From Amphiduros pacificus (lineage: Eukaryota > Annelida > Polychaeta > Phyllodocida > Hesionidae), in contig OX439003.1 of assembly GCA_949316495.1 (NCBI GenBank), forward strand, positions 38,206,225 through 38,270,224: a stretch of 64,000 bases of DNA. Reading direction: 5' to 3'. The translations under genes were made by a program, and so were the position numbers. The notes under the pieces are model-generated. The model ran no database searches. It worked only from the letters and a program-made list of their open reading frames with translations, and was not told the DNA's origin. Each line of letters begins with the position of its first letter. Positions within the stretch are counted from its first letter, which is position 1. Below, piece after piece: positions 1 to 10,117 of this stretch.

Positions 1-1540
1 TAGTCATAAATAAGAGTTGTTTATAGAAAAACGACAAAATTGACATGTTTACCAATTTGTGACGTGACCGTCTTTTCCACTTGTGCATAAATGAAGAAGT
101 CTTGTTTTTTGCTCATTCTTCCCACTGACATTTTGTTGACAGAATTCTGGAAATTTTGAACCCAGTCAAACTTATTCATTTTTTGGATGACACCATTCGT
201 GGAGTGTACATGGTTAGGTTCGACTTAACCGTACAGCAGCATGCCATCTGGCATATATACCTTCTCCTGAAGTTAACAGTGGCCTATAACAAGATGAAAA
301 CAAGATCGTGTCAATATAAGACATGATGTACTTGTTGTGATGTATTGATGTATCGCTTATTGTGTAATATCCAAATGACAGACATACGCCCTCTGGTGCT
401 TTCACCATTTGTAAACATGAAAGCCGGCACAGAAAGATAAAGTTTACGAATACGATCTATATGATACCAACATTTCTACACCATTATCCTTAGTTCAAAA
501 TGTTGATTCCAAGTTATGTCTTTAATTGCAGTAGAAAACACAGATTTATATCTACAGATTTAGTTGCACACCAGGTGGACACACAGAGGTAGCATCTAGC
601 CTTAAACCAAAATCATAATATTATTGATAAGCGCAGCGTCCCATGAGAAGTCGTCTGGCCCGCAAAGCTCCTGTTGTGGCAATTAATGCTGCTTTGTCCG
701 GCCATGTCTTGGGCCCAGTTGGTTGCTCTTCTGGGGTTTATATTACTGGCATCTTCCTCCTTCCTTCTGTATGTATGACGCACTATCTTGTCAGATAAAC
801 ATTTTAACATTACCCAAGAACTAATTAATTCTAAATGTTTCATATTAGCCTTATGTGCGTGTGTTTAAATTGATCAAACATAGTGATCAAACATAATTTT
901 GAAATTCAACTCTCCATTTATCTTTTATTTCTTTCATCAGTGCCACCTTGTGTCTCCATGACAACATATGAGATGCCATCTTGTGTTATTATCTGTTTGA
1001 CCGTTTGGTGGCAGTGCAAATGTTCATGAAAGTCTGACTCTCGACAGCTACCATTTCCTGGGATATTATTTGACACAAAACATGCTCTATTGTACCCGAA
1101 ATGAAATCAGAGTTTTAATAGTTTGCCAAATAAAATGTATAATCGAAATCCCCAGGCAATTACTCATAAGGATATGATGGCGAGAGAGCATAAATTGTTA
1201 AATTAGAGAATTCAATACGATGATTGAAGAAACTATTTCATCGGAGTTTCGCAATGAGACCTCAGAAAAAGAGCGAATTAATATAATAGAGTACATATAT
1301 ACATTTATGGAAGGTTTGGCTAATTATAAACTCGTCCCGGTCAACTTACAGGATTATTTGGTTTTTCCCACCGCTTTAATAAATATTTGTTCACATTAAG
1401 TGTAGATGTTTGAGGCGAGCAGGTCATCAGTGTGTCATAATGTTGAACGCTTTTATCACGTTCCCGACACATACCAGTCTAATGATAACAATTTAGCGCG
1501 CTAATGTGTGATCATACCTTAATGCAGACAATCTCAAAGG

Positions 1541-1584
1541 GTGCCATTCTGTAACCGGTAATGGACTACCGGTTGGCACTTTTT
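1541..1584 (+). repeat. Two-part hairpin followed by a T run
   Basis: AACCGGTA (1553-1560) and TACCGGTT (1567-1574) are exact reverse complements around a 6-nt loop. Outside them GTGCC (1541-1545) pairs with GGCAC (1575-1579), leaving a 7-nt bulge on the left arm only. Five T residues follow at 1580-1584. It could be the relic of a small inverted-repeat element or a structured transcript. No A or B box was seen, so a Pol III gene is not claimed. Confidence 0.5.
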
Positions 1585-1936
1585 CTTATATAATGAAGAG
1601 ATGGTCAACACCTTAAACAAATGTGAGAGAAGCATATGATATGAGGCATAAGTTGTGACACGCCCGGCACAGAGGGGAGATATCCGCAGGGTCTGGATTT
1701 ATAATACAGGAGCAGTAATTAAGCTTAAGTGCTATAAACGCTTGTACTTGCAGTGCACAATCTGTTATGCTACACATCAGGATAATCAACAGGGACCTTC
1801 CCATATTGGCTGTAAAGTTTTGACACTTTAGCCTTTATTGGTCAATTAGGAGATTGCAACAAGAAATATTGTTCAAATAGTTATCAACGCTCCTCGGCTG
1901 ATAGGAACTGCTCAGTATTCTGATGTGTATTGAATT

Positions 1937-1966
1937 ATAAGATCTGCAATCTGATTCAGATCTTAT
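1937..1966. repeat. 10-bp inverted repeat with 10-nt loop
   Basis: ATAAGATCTG at 1937-1946 is the exact reverse complement of CAGATCTTAT at 1957-1966. No flanking target duplication was recognised. It may be a chance hairpin in AT-rich DNA. Confidence 0.45.
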
Positions 1967-4019
1967 TTAATCCTAAATATCTTGTGTGGATAATTCATAC
2001 GATTGGAATCCATGCGCCCTACTGGAAAGCCGGAGAGGGTAAGTATTATAACTATAATATGATATCTGTCAAGGTATACTATGATACCCGAAGACATACA
2101 TTCAAGTGAGGTCATGAGATCAGACAGAATTATCTGTCTCTTTAATCACACTTGATTTGAAATGAGTGAAAATATAACTTAACAGCCTGAATGTGAGCGA
2201 ATGATAGTTGGATGTGAACGATATAAATATACCATATGAAAACCCGTCAAAAGAGGAGTCTTCAAAAGCTGTAATAAGGTGGGCACAAATTTGTTAGTGC
2301 CCTCTGTAATTCGTCTAGCACAATGAATTCATTCATAAACATACACTGGCAATCCTACATTGGACAGACCAACACAAACACAGTTAAATCAAGCTTGAAC
2401 AGGGCCAATGGTATGAAATGTCTATAATCCATTATTTATATACAATCATTCATGTATTCATGTATAGTACAATTATACTTATGGTCACGGGTGTATATTA
2501 TTACACCCAGTTAATAGTATTATATAGTTTATAGGTTTATCGGAGAACAATTTAGTGGCTTAAAAAACATAACGTAATGAGGTAGTCTTAAGGTTGACAA
2601 ACTCGGTATTTTGGCAAAGTTTGTCACTTCATATTGCCTTAAGCACAAAGCTTGTTATGTGGCTCTGGATGCTGCCGCAGAAAACTAGATTTGAATAAGA
2701 TCAATTCTTCCAAAACAGTTGATAAATCAATGAGCGTATTCATGTCAAACTTTACATCTTTCCAAATATGAGAAAATGTAATGTAGATGTGATCATAACT
2801 TTCTGACCCACAATTTCAATTACAATTACAGTTCGGTTTGACCTTTAGGTCTGATCACATGACCTGTGCAATATTGACTCCTCGGCCTTATCACTAAACA
2901 CACTCCACTAATTACTGTCTTAATGACTTTTAATATATATATATATACATATATAACCCAAAATCATCCAACATTTGAATTTAAAAGACACTGTAATTAT
3001 TTTATTCGTCGGAAAATTGTGTATTGGGAAACCTTGCTATTTTTGAACCACTTGTGAAAGTGGCTAGTCCTTGATATATGAAAGCCACTTACAGAGGTGT
3101 GTACACAGGGTTTGTTTGCATTGTTCTCAAGACCTGTGTCAGTATTGGCACCTGAACTGACAGTGTGAGAGTTTAATCAAATAAACAGTATTTGACCGTC
3201 AAATTGAAACCAAACCATGTAAAGCTTTAGGTGAACAGCGGATGTATATATTAATCATTCCACAGATTTCTAAATTTCGGCCAGGCGACAATAAGTATTA
3301 TAGAAAAAGACCAACATCTAAATTATGAAAGACTTTTTCATAATTCTGGAAAATAGGAAACCTGAGTTAATTTTATAATTACAGAGAAACCTTTATCTGG
3401 ATCAGGTACAGCTGTAGATGTTTTTCATGCGCTCTTACAATGTCAACAATGTACAACTATAATAAGATGATTGAATTTCTGCAGTTAATGTTATCGGCTA
3501 AATGCAGTAATATTAATGCCTTGCGACAAAACACTATCGTGACATCATATCAGAACAATAAACAACTCGAATATGACACCGACTTCAGAAATGACTTTTT
3601 TCTTTTAAAAACAATAGTAGGATTTCTCATAATTCTCCAATTACGTGATCTTTTACAGTTTGTTATTTGATTTCTGCATCACGATTGTCTTCTATTATAA
3701 TATGTTTTATTCACATTATAAAACCTTGTTAACAAGATCAGGATTCCATTGTGATTTTTGAATCAATATGAAATAATAAATGATTGTGTTAAGCTTGAGG
3801 TCCCAGTGTGTGCGTTACGCTTCATTACGTAAAATGCCGTCTCTTAACTCTGGAAGAGGATTGACTTCCTGCGTAAAGTAGCGTATAATATATGTGCATC
3901 ATCTTAATCACCAATAAATAAATTAAAGTATATCATGATATATTTCTATTTTTTATCAATAATTATATCTTTGAAGATAAAATCGCAAAAGTGAACCCAA
4001 TGAAACGAAATTTCACCAA

Positions 4020-5490
4020 TACAACGACAACATCAAAAATATCAAAACAGCATGCCATACAAACTACAACCGCAGCATACCACACATATCAGAACCGCTG
4101 ATACCAGTGTCAAAACAGCATACCACACACACCACAACCATTGATACCACTGTCAAAACAGGATACTATACATACCAAGCCAATATCACCCGGGGGGTAT
4201 ATCAACACAGCATGCCACACATACCAAGACAGCTATCACCAACATCAAAACAGCATGCCACACATACCAAGACAGCTATCACCAATATCAGAACAGCATG
4301 CTACACATACCAAGACAGCTATCGTCAATATCAGAACAGCATGCCACACATACCAAGACAGCTATCGCCATTATCAGAACAGCATGCCACATATACCAAG
4401 ACAGCTATCACCAATATCAGAACAGCATGCCACACATACCAAGACAGCTATCACCAATATCAGAACAGCATGCTACACATACCAAGACAGCTATTGTCAA
4501 TATCAGAACAGCATGCCACACATACCAAGACAGCTATCGCCATTATCAGAACAGCATGCCACACATACCAAGACAGCTATCGTCAATATCAGAACAGCAT
4601 GCCACACATACCAAGACAGCTATCGCCATTATCAGAACAGCATGCCACATATACCAAGACAGCTATCACCAATATCAGAACAGCATGCCACACATACCAA
4701 GACAGCTATCACCAATATCAGAACAGCATGCTACACATACCAAGACAGCTATCGCCATTATCAGAACAGCATGCCACATATACCAAGACAGCTATCACCA
4801 ATATCCGAACAGCATGCCACTCATACCAAGACAGCTATCACCAATATCAGAACAGCATGCTACACATACCAAGACAGCTATTGTCAATATCAGAACAGCA
4901 TGCCACACATACCAAGACAGCTATCGCCATTATCAGAACAGCATGCCACATATACCAAGACAGCTATCACCAATATCCGAACAGCATGCCACTCATACCA
5001 AGACAGCTATCACCAATATCAGAACAGCATGCTACACATACCAAGACAGCTATCACCAATATCCGAACAGCATGCTACACATACCAAGACAGCTATTGTC
5101 AATATCAGAACAGCATGCCACACATACCAAGACAGCTATCGTCAAGATCAGAACAGCATGCCACACATACCAATACAGCTATCGTCAATATCAGAACAGC
5201 ATGCCACACATACCAAGACAGCTATCACCAATATCAGAACAGCATGCCACACATAACAAGACAGCTATCGTCAATATCAGAACAGCATGCCACACATACC
5301 AAGACAGCTATCGTCAATATCAGAACAGCATGCCACACATACCAAGACAGCTATCACCAATATCAGAACAGCATACCACACATACCAAGACAGCTATCAC
5401 CAATATCAGAACAGCATGCCACACATACCAAGACAGCTATCGCCAATATCAGAACAGCATATACCATACACCACACAATATATAAATACG
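4020..5490. repeat. 43-bp minisatellite, 29 units
   Basis: The unit starts CAGCATGCCACACATACCAA and ends with ATATCAGAA. The first and last unit starts (4208 and 5455) are exactly 29 x 43 bp apart, so the array has base substitutions but no net length change. Diverged, older-looking units lie upstream from about 4020 to 4200. Variation is concentrated in the stretch after GACAGCTAT, with alternatives CACCAAT, CGTCAAT, CGCCATT and TGTCAAT. Since 43 is not divisible by three, every plus-strand frame cycles through the same 43-residue repeat, giving long overlapping open frames that I regard as artefacts. Confidence 0.95.
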
Positions 5491-7039
5491 CAACAACATT
5501 ACATCAGTATTATTTACAAAATATCACCACACCTCAGCACTAGCTGAAAGGCAAATTCCCAACGTCATTAATTAAACATTGCATATGACAATAATTCAGA
5601 ATTATACTAATATATATGATGTAACTGTGGTCACGATAAAAACCACCATTTGCAATTTTAAAATGTATTTACTCTTCTTCAACCTCGTACAAATATAAAA
5701 ACAATCGACCCATTAAATTGCTTCTCAGAGATTATAATTGTAAATGTTATATCTAAGATGGCTGATCATTGGTGTGACAGAACTAACGATGTCCATGTAG
5801 AAGGTTGTGATGTGTTTCTTAAGTACAGCCATAATGCAAGGCTCTCTGTCTGCATGACCCGGACCAAAGCTATCGTGCAGGTTGTAGGTTGCATCTCGAT
5901 AAAGCTTAAAATAATTTAATCACAGGAACAGGGCACTCTGAGATGAACATGAAATTGTCATCACCCAACATGAGTTGCCAGGAACCTAGCGAGACACATG
6001 TCTGCAAATAGTAGCATGTGTTGCTGATAGTATGGTCCCAATAAAGAAGATGTTCCCTCTTCACCTGACCCTGTAAGACATTTATATCTGTCAGATAGCT
6101 TGCCAAAGATACAACCAATGATGGACAAGCCGAGCCGCTGCTGCAGAACTTGATCCGTTCCATTTGTCTGATATTTTGATATTTTAAAAGCATATCATTT
6201 GACGTATATATACACATACACATATATATATATACATCTATATATATATATATATTGAACGTCAAACTGCCCTTACATCATCGCTGCATCTATTGTCTTC
6301 ATTGTACTACATAGATTGAATCCTTACTTTTTGAGCAATGGTTTCAGATAAAGTTTGTACTTTTTATTACTGTGTGTGGCACTAGATCGCCTACTTGTGC
6401 GGATGTGCATTGAACAAAATCAGTAGTTATTGTCCGATGAAGATATACTGATCCCATATTGATAAATCATATGATGGGACTGGGATGAGTCCCTAGCTAA
6501 GCTAGCCACACCATACAATATTCGGCCCTTAAATGGGGTAGTAATTGTTACTTTTTTCAACAGCACAAATTGAGGCAATACAACGCAAAGTAATTATCAT
6601 TCATTTAAATCCGCAGGAAATATTTAATGTGGCTTTGTATTTGGTCGAATGTCCCTGTATTGGAAATCAATTCTATTCACCTGTGCGAAACTTTCAGAAA
6701 AATATCATATTGAAAGAATATTTATTAGGGTTTAATAAAATTTTGTCAATATCTCTGAAACACAAATTAACATGTGTTGATTATTTTTTTTGTAATTGAC
6801 ACTAAATGATGAAAAGTTATTTCGACATCGATTGCTCTTTCGCCCAGAGGGAATAACTCTTCCTAAATCAATATAGATTAAGAAAGTTGGCTGGGAAAAA
6901 AATTAAGAAGGGCAGGATAGGAAATCAGGAATATAGAATTATTACGGGAGTATAACTAATACGATAGTTATTTTGATAATCATTTCATCCATGATTTGGA
7001 CAGTTTATGGCAAATGGTGTTTTCTAAAAATGCCTAGTC
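5491..7039. other. Non-coding stretch
   Basis: I see no gene. A short TA-rich microsatellite lies at about 6222-6255. The remaining open frames are short, low-complexity and lack splice sites or domains. Confidence 0.5.
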
Positions 7040-7049
7040 CACTGCTCGC

Positions 7050-7752
7050 ACTCATGTGACTACTGTTGTGAACCAATAGACAGTCCATAAAGCATGCACC
7101 AATGCACGTGATCCTCGTGTGACTACTGTTGTGAACCAATAGGCAGTCCATAAAGCATGCACCAATGCACGTGATCCTCGTGTGACTACTGTTGTGAACC
7201 AATAGACAGTCCATAAAGCATGCACCAATGCACGTGATCCTCATGTGACTACTGTTGTGAACCAATAGACAGTCCATAAAGCATGCACCAATGCACGTGA
7301 TCCTCGTGTGACTACTGTTGTGAACCAATAGACAGTCCATAAAGCATGCACCAATGCACGTGATCCTCGTGTGACTACTGTTGTGAACCAATAGGCAGTC
7401 CATAAATCATGCACCAATGCACGTGATCCTCATGTGACTACTGTTGTGAACCAATAGACAGTCCATAAAGCATGCACCAATGCACGTGATCCTCATGTGA
7501 CTACTGTTGTGAACCAATAGACAGTCCATAAAGCATGCACCAATGCACGTGATCCTCATGTGACTACTGTTGTGAACCAATAGACAGTCCATAAAGCATG
7601 CACCAATGCACGTGATCCTCGTGTGACTACTGTTGTGAACCAATAGGCAGTCCATAAAGCATGCACCAATGCACGTGATCCTCGTGTGACTACTGTTGTG
7701 AACCAATAGACAGTCCATAAAGCATGCACCAATGCACGTGATCCTCGTGATC
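7050..7752. repeat. 63-bp minisatellite, 11 units, one CACGTG per unit
   Basis: GTGACTACTGTTGTGAACCA recurs every 63 bp from 7056 to 7686, exactly ten periods, with no indels. Each unit carries ACCAATAGACAGTCCATAAA, a second ACCAAT, and GCACGTGATCC, so one CACGTG E-box and two CCAAT motifs per period. Units differ at a few sites (CTCGTG or CTCATG; AGACAG or AGGCAG). Because 63 is divisible by three, the minus strand reads as a 21-residue repeat over long stretches; nothing suggests that it is translated. Confidence 0.95.
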
Positions 7753-8314
7753 ACAACGGGAAATATTTTGCATCGTAAACTTCCGCCCACCTTTCGTCAA
7801 GATGTGTGGGACATTTCAAATTCACAACTCTCATTAACAAGCCAATGTCAGCGCTATTATGTTTTTGTTATGCAATCTTTATTCAAGTATATTGCAATCT
7901 ACGTTATATATGTCACCATTCGGCAGGCAAAACCGAGAAAAACAATGGTGTAAAGCTGAAAGGCAAAAGCGACAATGTTCTGAACACAGATATTAGCAAC
8001 CTCAAATCAGGCAAAGTCCTTATGGGAGCTTCAGGGCCTAAGGTTTGTTATGTAAAAGCCTCTCCGATTGGTTTATTCCAATGAATTGCCTGATTAATCT
8101 ATTAATATATTGGTGAAAGCCTTCTCCTGTATGGCTTGGCTATTAATAGATTGGTGGAATCCTTTTAGGACATGCTGGGGTAACCAATTTGGTTTTTTAT
8201 ATATCCACCTTGCTGAAAGTATTTTGCCATAATACGTTTTATGAACATTTTAAATTAATAATATAAAGATGAAGTATTCAACAGGTCAGGTTTAGAAAAA
8301 AATGACATTGAGGA
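7753..8314. other. Spacer between two related arrays
   Basis: Unique sequence between the 63-bp and 26-bp arrays. It contains an inverted pair AATCTATTAATA (8096-8107) and TATTAATAGATT (8141-8152). A frame on the plus strand around 7806-8084 has no recognised domain and I do not call it a gene. Confidence 0.5.
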
Positions 8315-8338
8315 ATCTAACAGGAATTCCTGTTAGAT
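8315..8338. repeat. Perfect 24-bp palindrome without spacer
   Basis: The arm ATCTAACAGGAA is followed directly by its exact reverse complement TTCCTGTTAGAT. By simple base-count expectation a 12-bp-arm palindrome with no spacer should be rare in 64 kb. It lies about 170 bp left of the 26-bp array. Confidence 0.85.
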
Positions 8339-8499
8339 AGAACAAAACTGCCCCTGACCCCAATCAACCCTACTGGATCACACAGATTTATCTGCCGCTA
8401 GATGGAGTTGGCTGGTAGACTCTGTTTCGGATGTTCCGCGTGCAAAGCATTGGGTCAATGTTATGAAAATGCAGCGGATATGGGAGGGCAGATAGGGAG

Positions 8500-8900
8500 A
8501 ATAGACAATCCATACGGCCTGTACCAATAGACAATCCATAAGGCCTGTACCAATAGACAATCCATAAGGCCTGTACCAATAGATAATCCATAAGGCCTGT
8601 ACCAATAGACAATCCCTAAGGCCTGTACCAATAGACAATCCATAAGGCCTGTACCAATAGACAATCCATAAGGCCTGTACCAATAGATAATCCATAAGGC
8701 CTGTACCAATAGACAATCCATACGGCTTGTACCAATAGACAATCCATAAGGCCTGTACCAATAGACAATCCATAAGGCCTGTACCAATAGATAATCCATA
8801 AGGCCTGTACCAATAGACAATCCATAAGGCCTGTACCAATAGACAATCCATAAGGCCTGTACCAATAGATAATCCATAAGGCCGGTACCAATAGACAAAT
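8500..8900. repeat. 26-bp minisatellite, about 15 units
   Basis: The unit is ACCAATAGACAATCCATAAG followed by GCCTGT. A variant with GATAATCC occurs at about 8581, 8685, 8789 and 8867, spaced 104, 104 and 78 bp, so the array has a four-unit higher-order period with one unit lost. The sequence is nearly the same as a 26-bp stretch inside the 63-bp unit at 7.05-7.75 kb. Since 26 is not divisible by three, several minus-strand frames are open for long runs; none is supported as a gene. Confidence 0.95.
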
Positions 8901-8915
8901 ACTAATGAACAAGCA

Positions 8916-8936
8916 CACTCTAAAAAATAAATGTGT
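8916..8936 (+). repeat. Left terminal inverted repeat
   Basis: CACTCTAAAAAAT followed by AAATGTGT. The first 13 bases are identical to the inverted right end. The end lies about 15 bp beyond the last recognisable unit of the 26-bp array, so the element inserted at the array edge. Confidence 0.7.
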
Positions 8937-9290
8937 AAATTGACACACATATAAATCGCTTTTTTCGTAATAAAAAAAAAACACAACTTGTGCGTCAAAT
9001 AAATCATATTTTGTGTTTTGCAAGTATGTTAAATAACATACTTTAGATATGTAAATTGACACACATGTAAAACACTTTTTTTGTAATAAAAATGACACAC
9101 TTTTTGTGTGTCAAATAAATCACATTTTGTGTTTTGCAAGTACGTTAAATGACATACTTTATATATGTAAATTGACACACATGTAAAACACTTTTTTGTT
9201 ATAAAAATGACACACTTTATGTGGGTCATATAAATCACAATATGTGATTTGCAAATGTGTTGCATAAAACATTGAAAATAATTACAGAAA
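8935..9290. repeat. Subterminal 116-bp tandem repeat, three copies
   Basis: GTAAATTGACACACAT starts at 8935, 9051 and 9167, exactly 116 bp apart. Each copy holds GTCAAATAAATCA or GTCATATAAATCA and a TTTGTG-TTTTGCAAG stretch; the third copy decays toward 9290. In CACTA elements such subterminal repeats serve as transposase binding sites. The same motif type recurs near the right end (about 14573 and 14668). Confidence 0.8.
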
Positions 9291-9701
9291 GCACATCTTG
9301 TGTATGAAATAAAATATATACTGTACACATGATGTTCTTCCTATGAATCACTGTCAATGCACTGAAATAAATTAGATAGACATAAAATTTGATGTAAAGA
9401 TTAATATATTTATTCAAAATTACATTTTTTTTTAAACAAATCATTCTGTCAGCATTTCCAATTCATTCCTGTTATGCTGTATACAAAATTTCTAATATAT
9501 CATTGATAATAAATACAAAAAGTGCACTGGCTGCAAACATTGAAAAATAATTACAATAGCCACTTTATATGAACTCCATTCACTCTTTCACATTTTACAA
9601 ACAAATTAACTCCATTCACTCTTTTACTTCTTTACAAAAGACATAAAATGTCTAAAACAAAAGACAAAAGACATAAAACTAGCACACACAAAATATAATT
9701 G

Positions 9702-10117
9702 TTAAGCTAAAAGTGCCAGTGTGTCTTTGAACCCCTTGGACTTTCCAGAGTCCGGAGCATAGGGTAGATCAAATGCCACCTGCTGCAGGATGCCCAGGAA
9801 CATGGCATAGCTCCTGGGTACTCTATGTCAAACACATAGTAAGAACCCACGAGCAGCAGGATGGCACGGCTAATAGAGCAGGTCAGCTCAATCCTCCTGG
9901 TGTCACCAACGATGAACGCTGACTCGACAGTGTCATCCTGCACCAGCAGGACAAGCTGGGGGCAGTCTCCAGGCTTGGTGGTTGTGACTTTGTCCACATC
10001 CCCCTCCGGCAGGTCCTCGTGGATGTGGATGACCGTCTGAGACTTCTGCCCCTTGCCTGCCTTATACCCTGTGAGCTTCTCAAGATACTTCATGGCAGCC
10101 ACTATCCTCATGTCACC
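9702..10117 (-). CDS. Exon 4 (3'-terminal) of the passenger gene
   Basis: The acceptor reads TTTATGCTTTCAG, then GGT GAC ATG AGG (GDMRIVAAMKYLEKL). The exon continues through DCPQLVLLVQDD, ESAFIVGD, ISRAILLLVGSYYVFDIEYPG. At about 9800-9812 the frame changes. The resumed frame reads MFLGILQQVAFDLPYAPDSG and runs to TAA at 9702-9704, whereas the unshifted frame ends at 9707 with a composition unlike the rest. The length of 416 is one base short of a multiple of three, pointing to a single missing base. Confidence 0.65.

Larger units (their letters stand above)
1..4019. other. AT-rich non-coding stretch
   Basis: No open frame here has a recognisable domain, codon bias or convincing splice sites. 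The longest frames are under 80 codons and start or stop at random. It holds a short AT dinucleotide run near 2936-2957 and two hairpins listed separately. I see no RNA gene and no transposon ends. Confidence 0.6.

Noticed and set aside
3820-3830. TTACGTAA bZIP-type site
   Set aside because: A single 8-bp match with no neighbouring motifs or gene.
4107-5547. Long overlapping plus-strand frames with a 43-residue repeat
   Set aside because: All three frames show the same repeat because 43 bp is not a multiple of three; this is a property of the array, with no start context or unique sequence at either end.
7005-7790. Cys-rich repeated minus-strand protein (21-residue unit)
   Set aside because: Produced by the 63-bp array; no signal peptide and no coding flanks.
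4208-8900. CRISPR array
   Set aside because: Units are contiguous tandem repeats without unique spacers, in animal DNA.
8378-9007. Minus-strand Tyr/Trp-rich repeated protein
   Set aside because: Produced by the 26-bp array in successive frames and runs into the transposon end.
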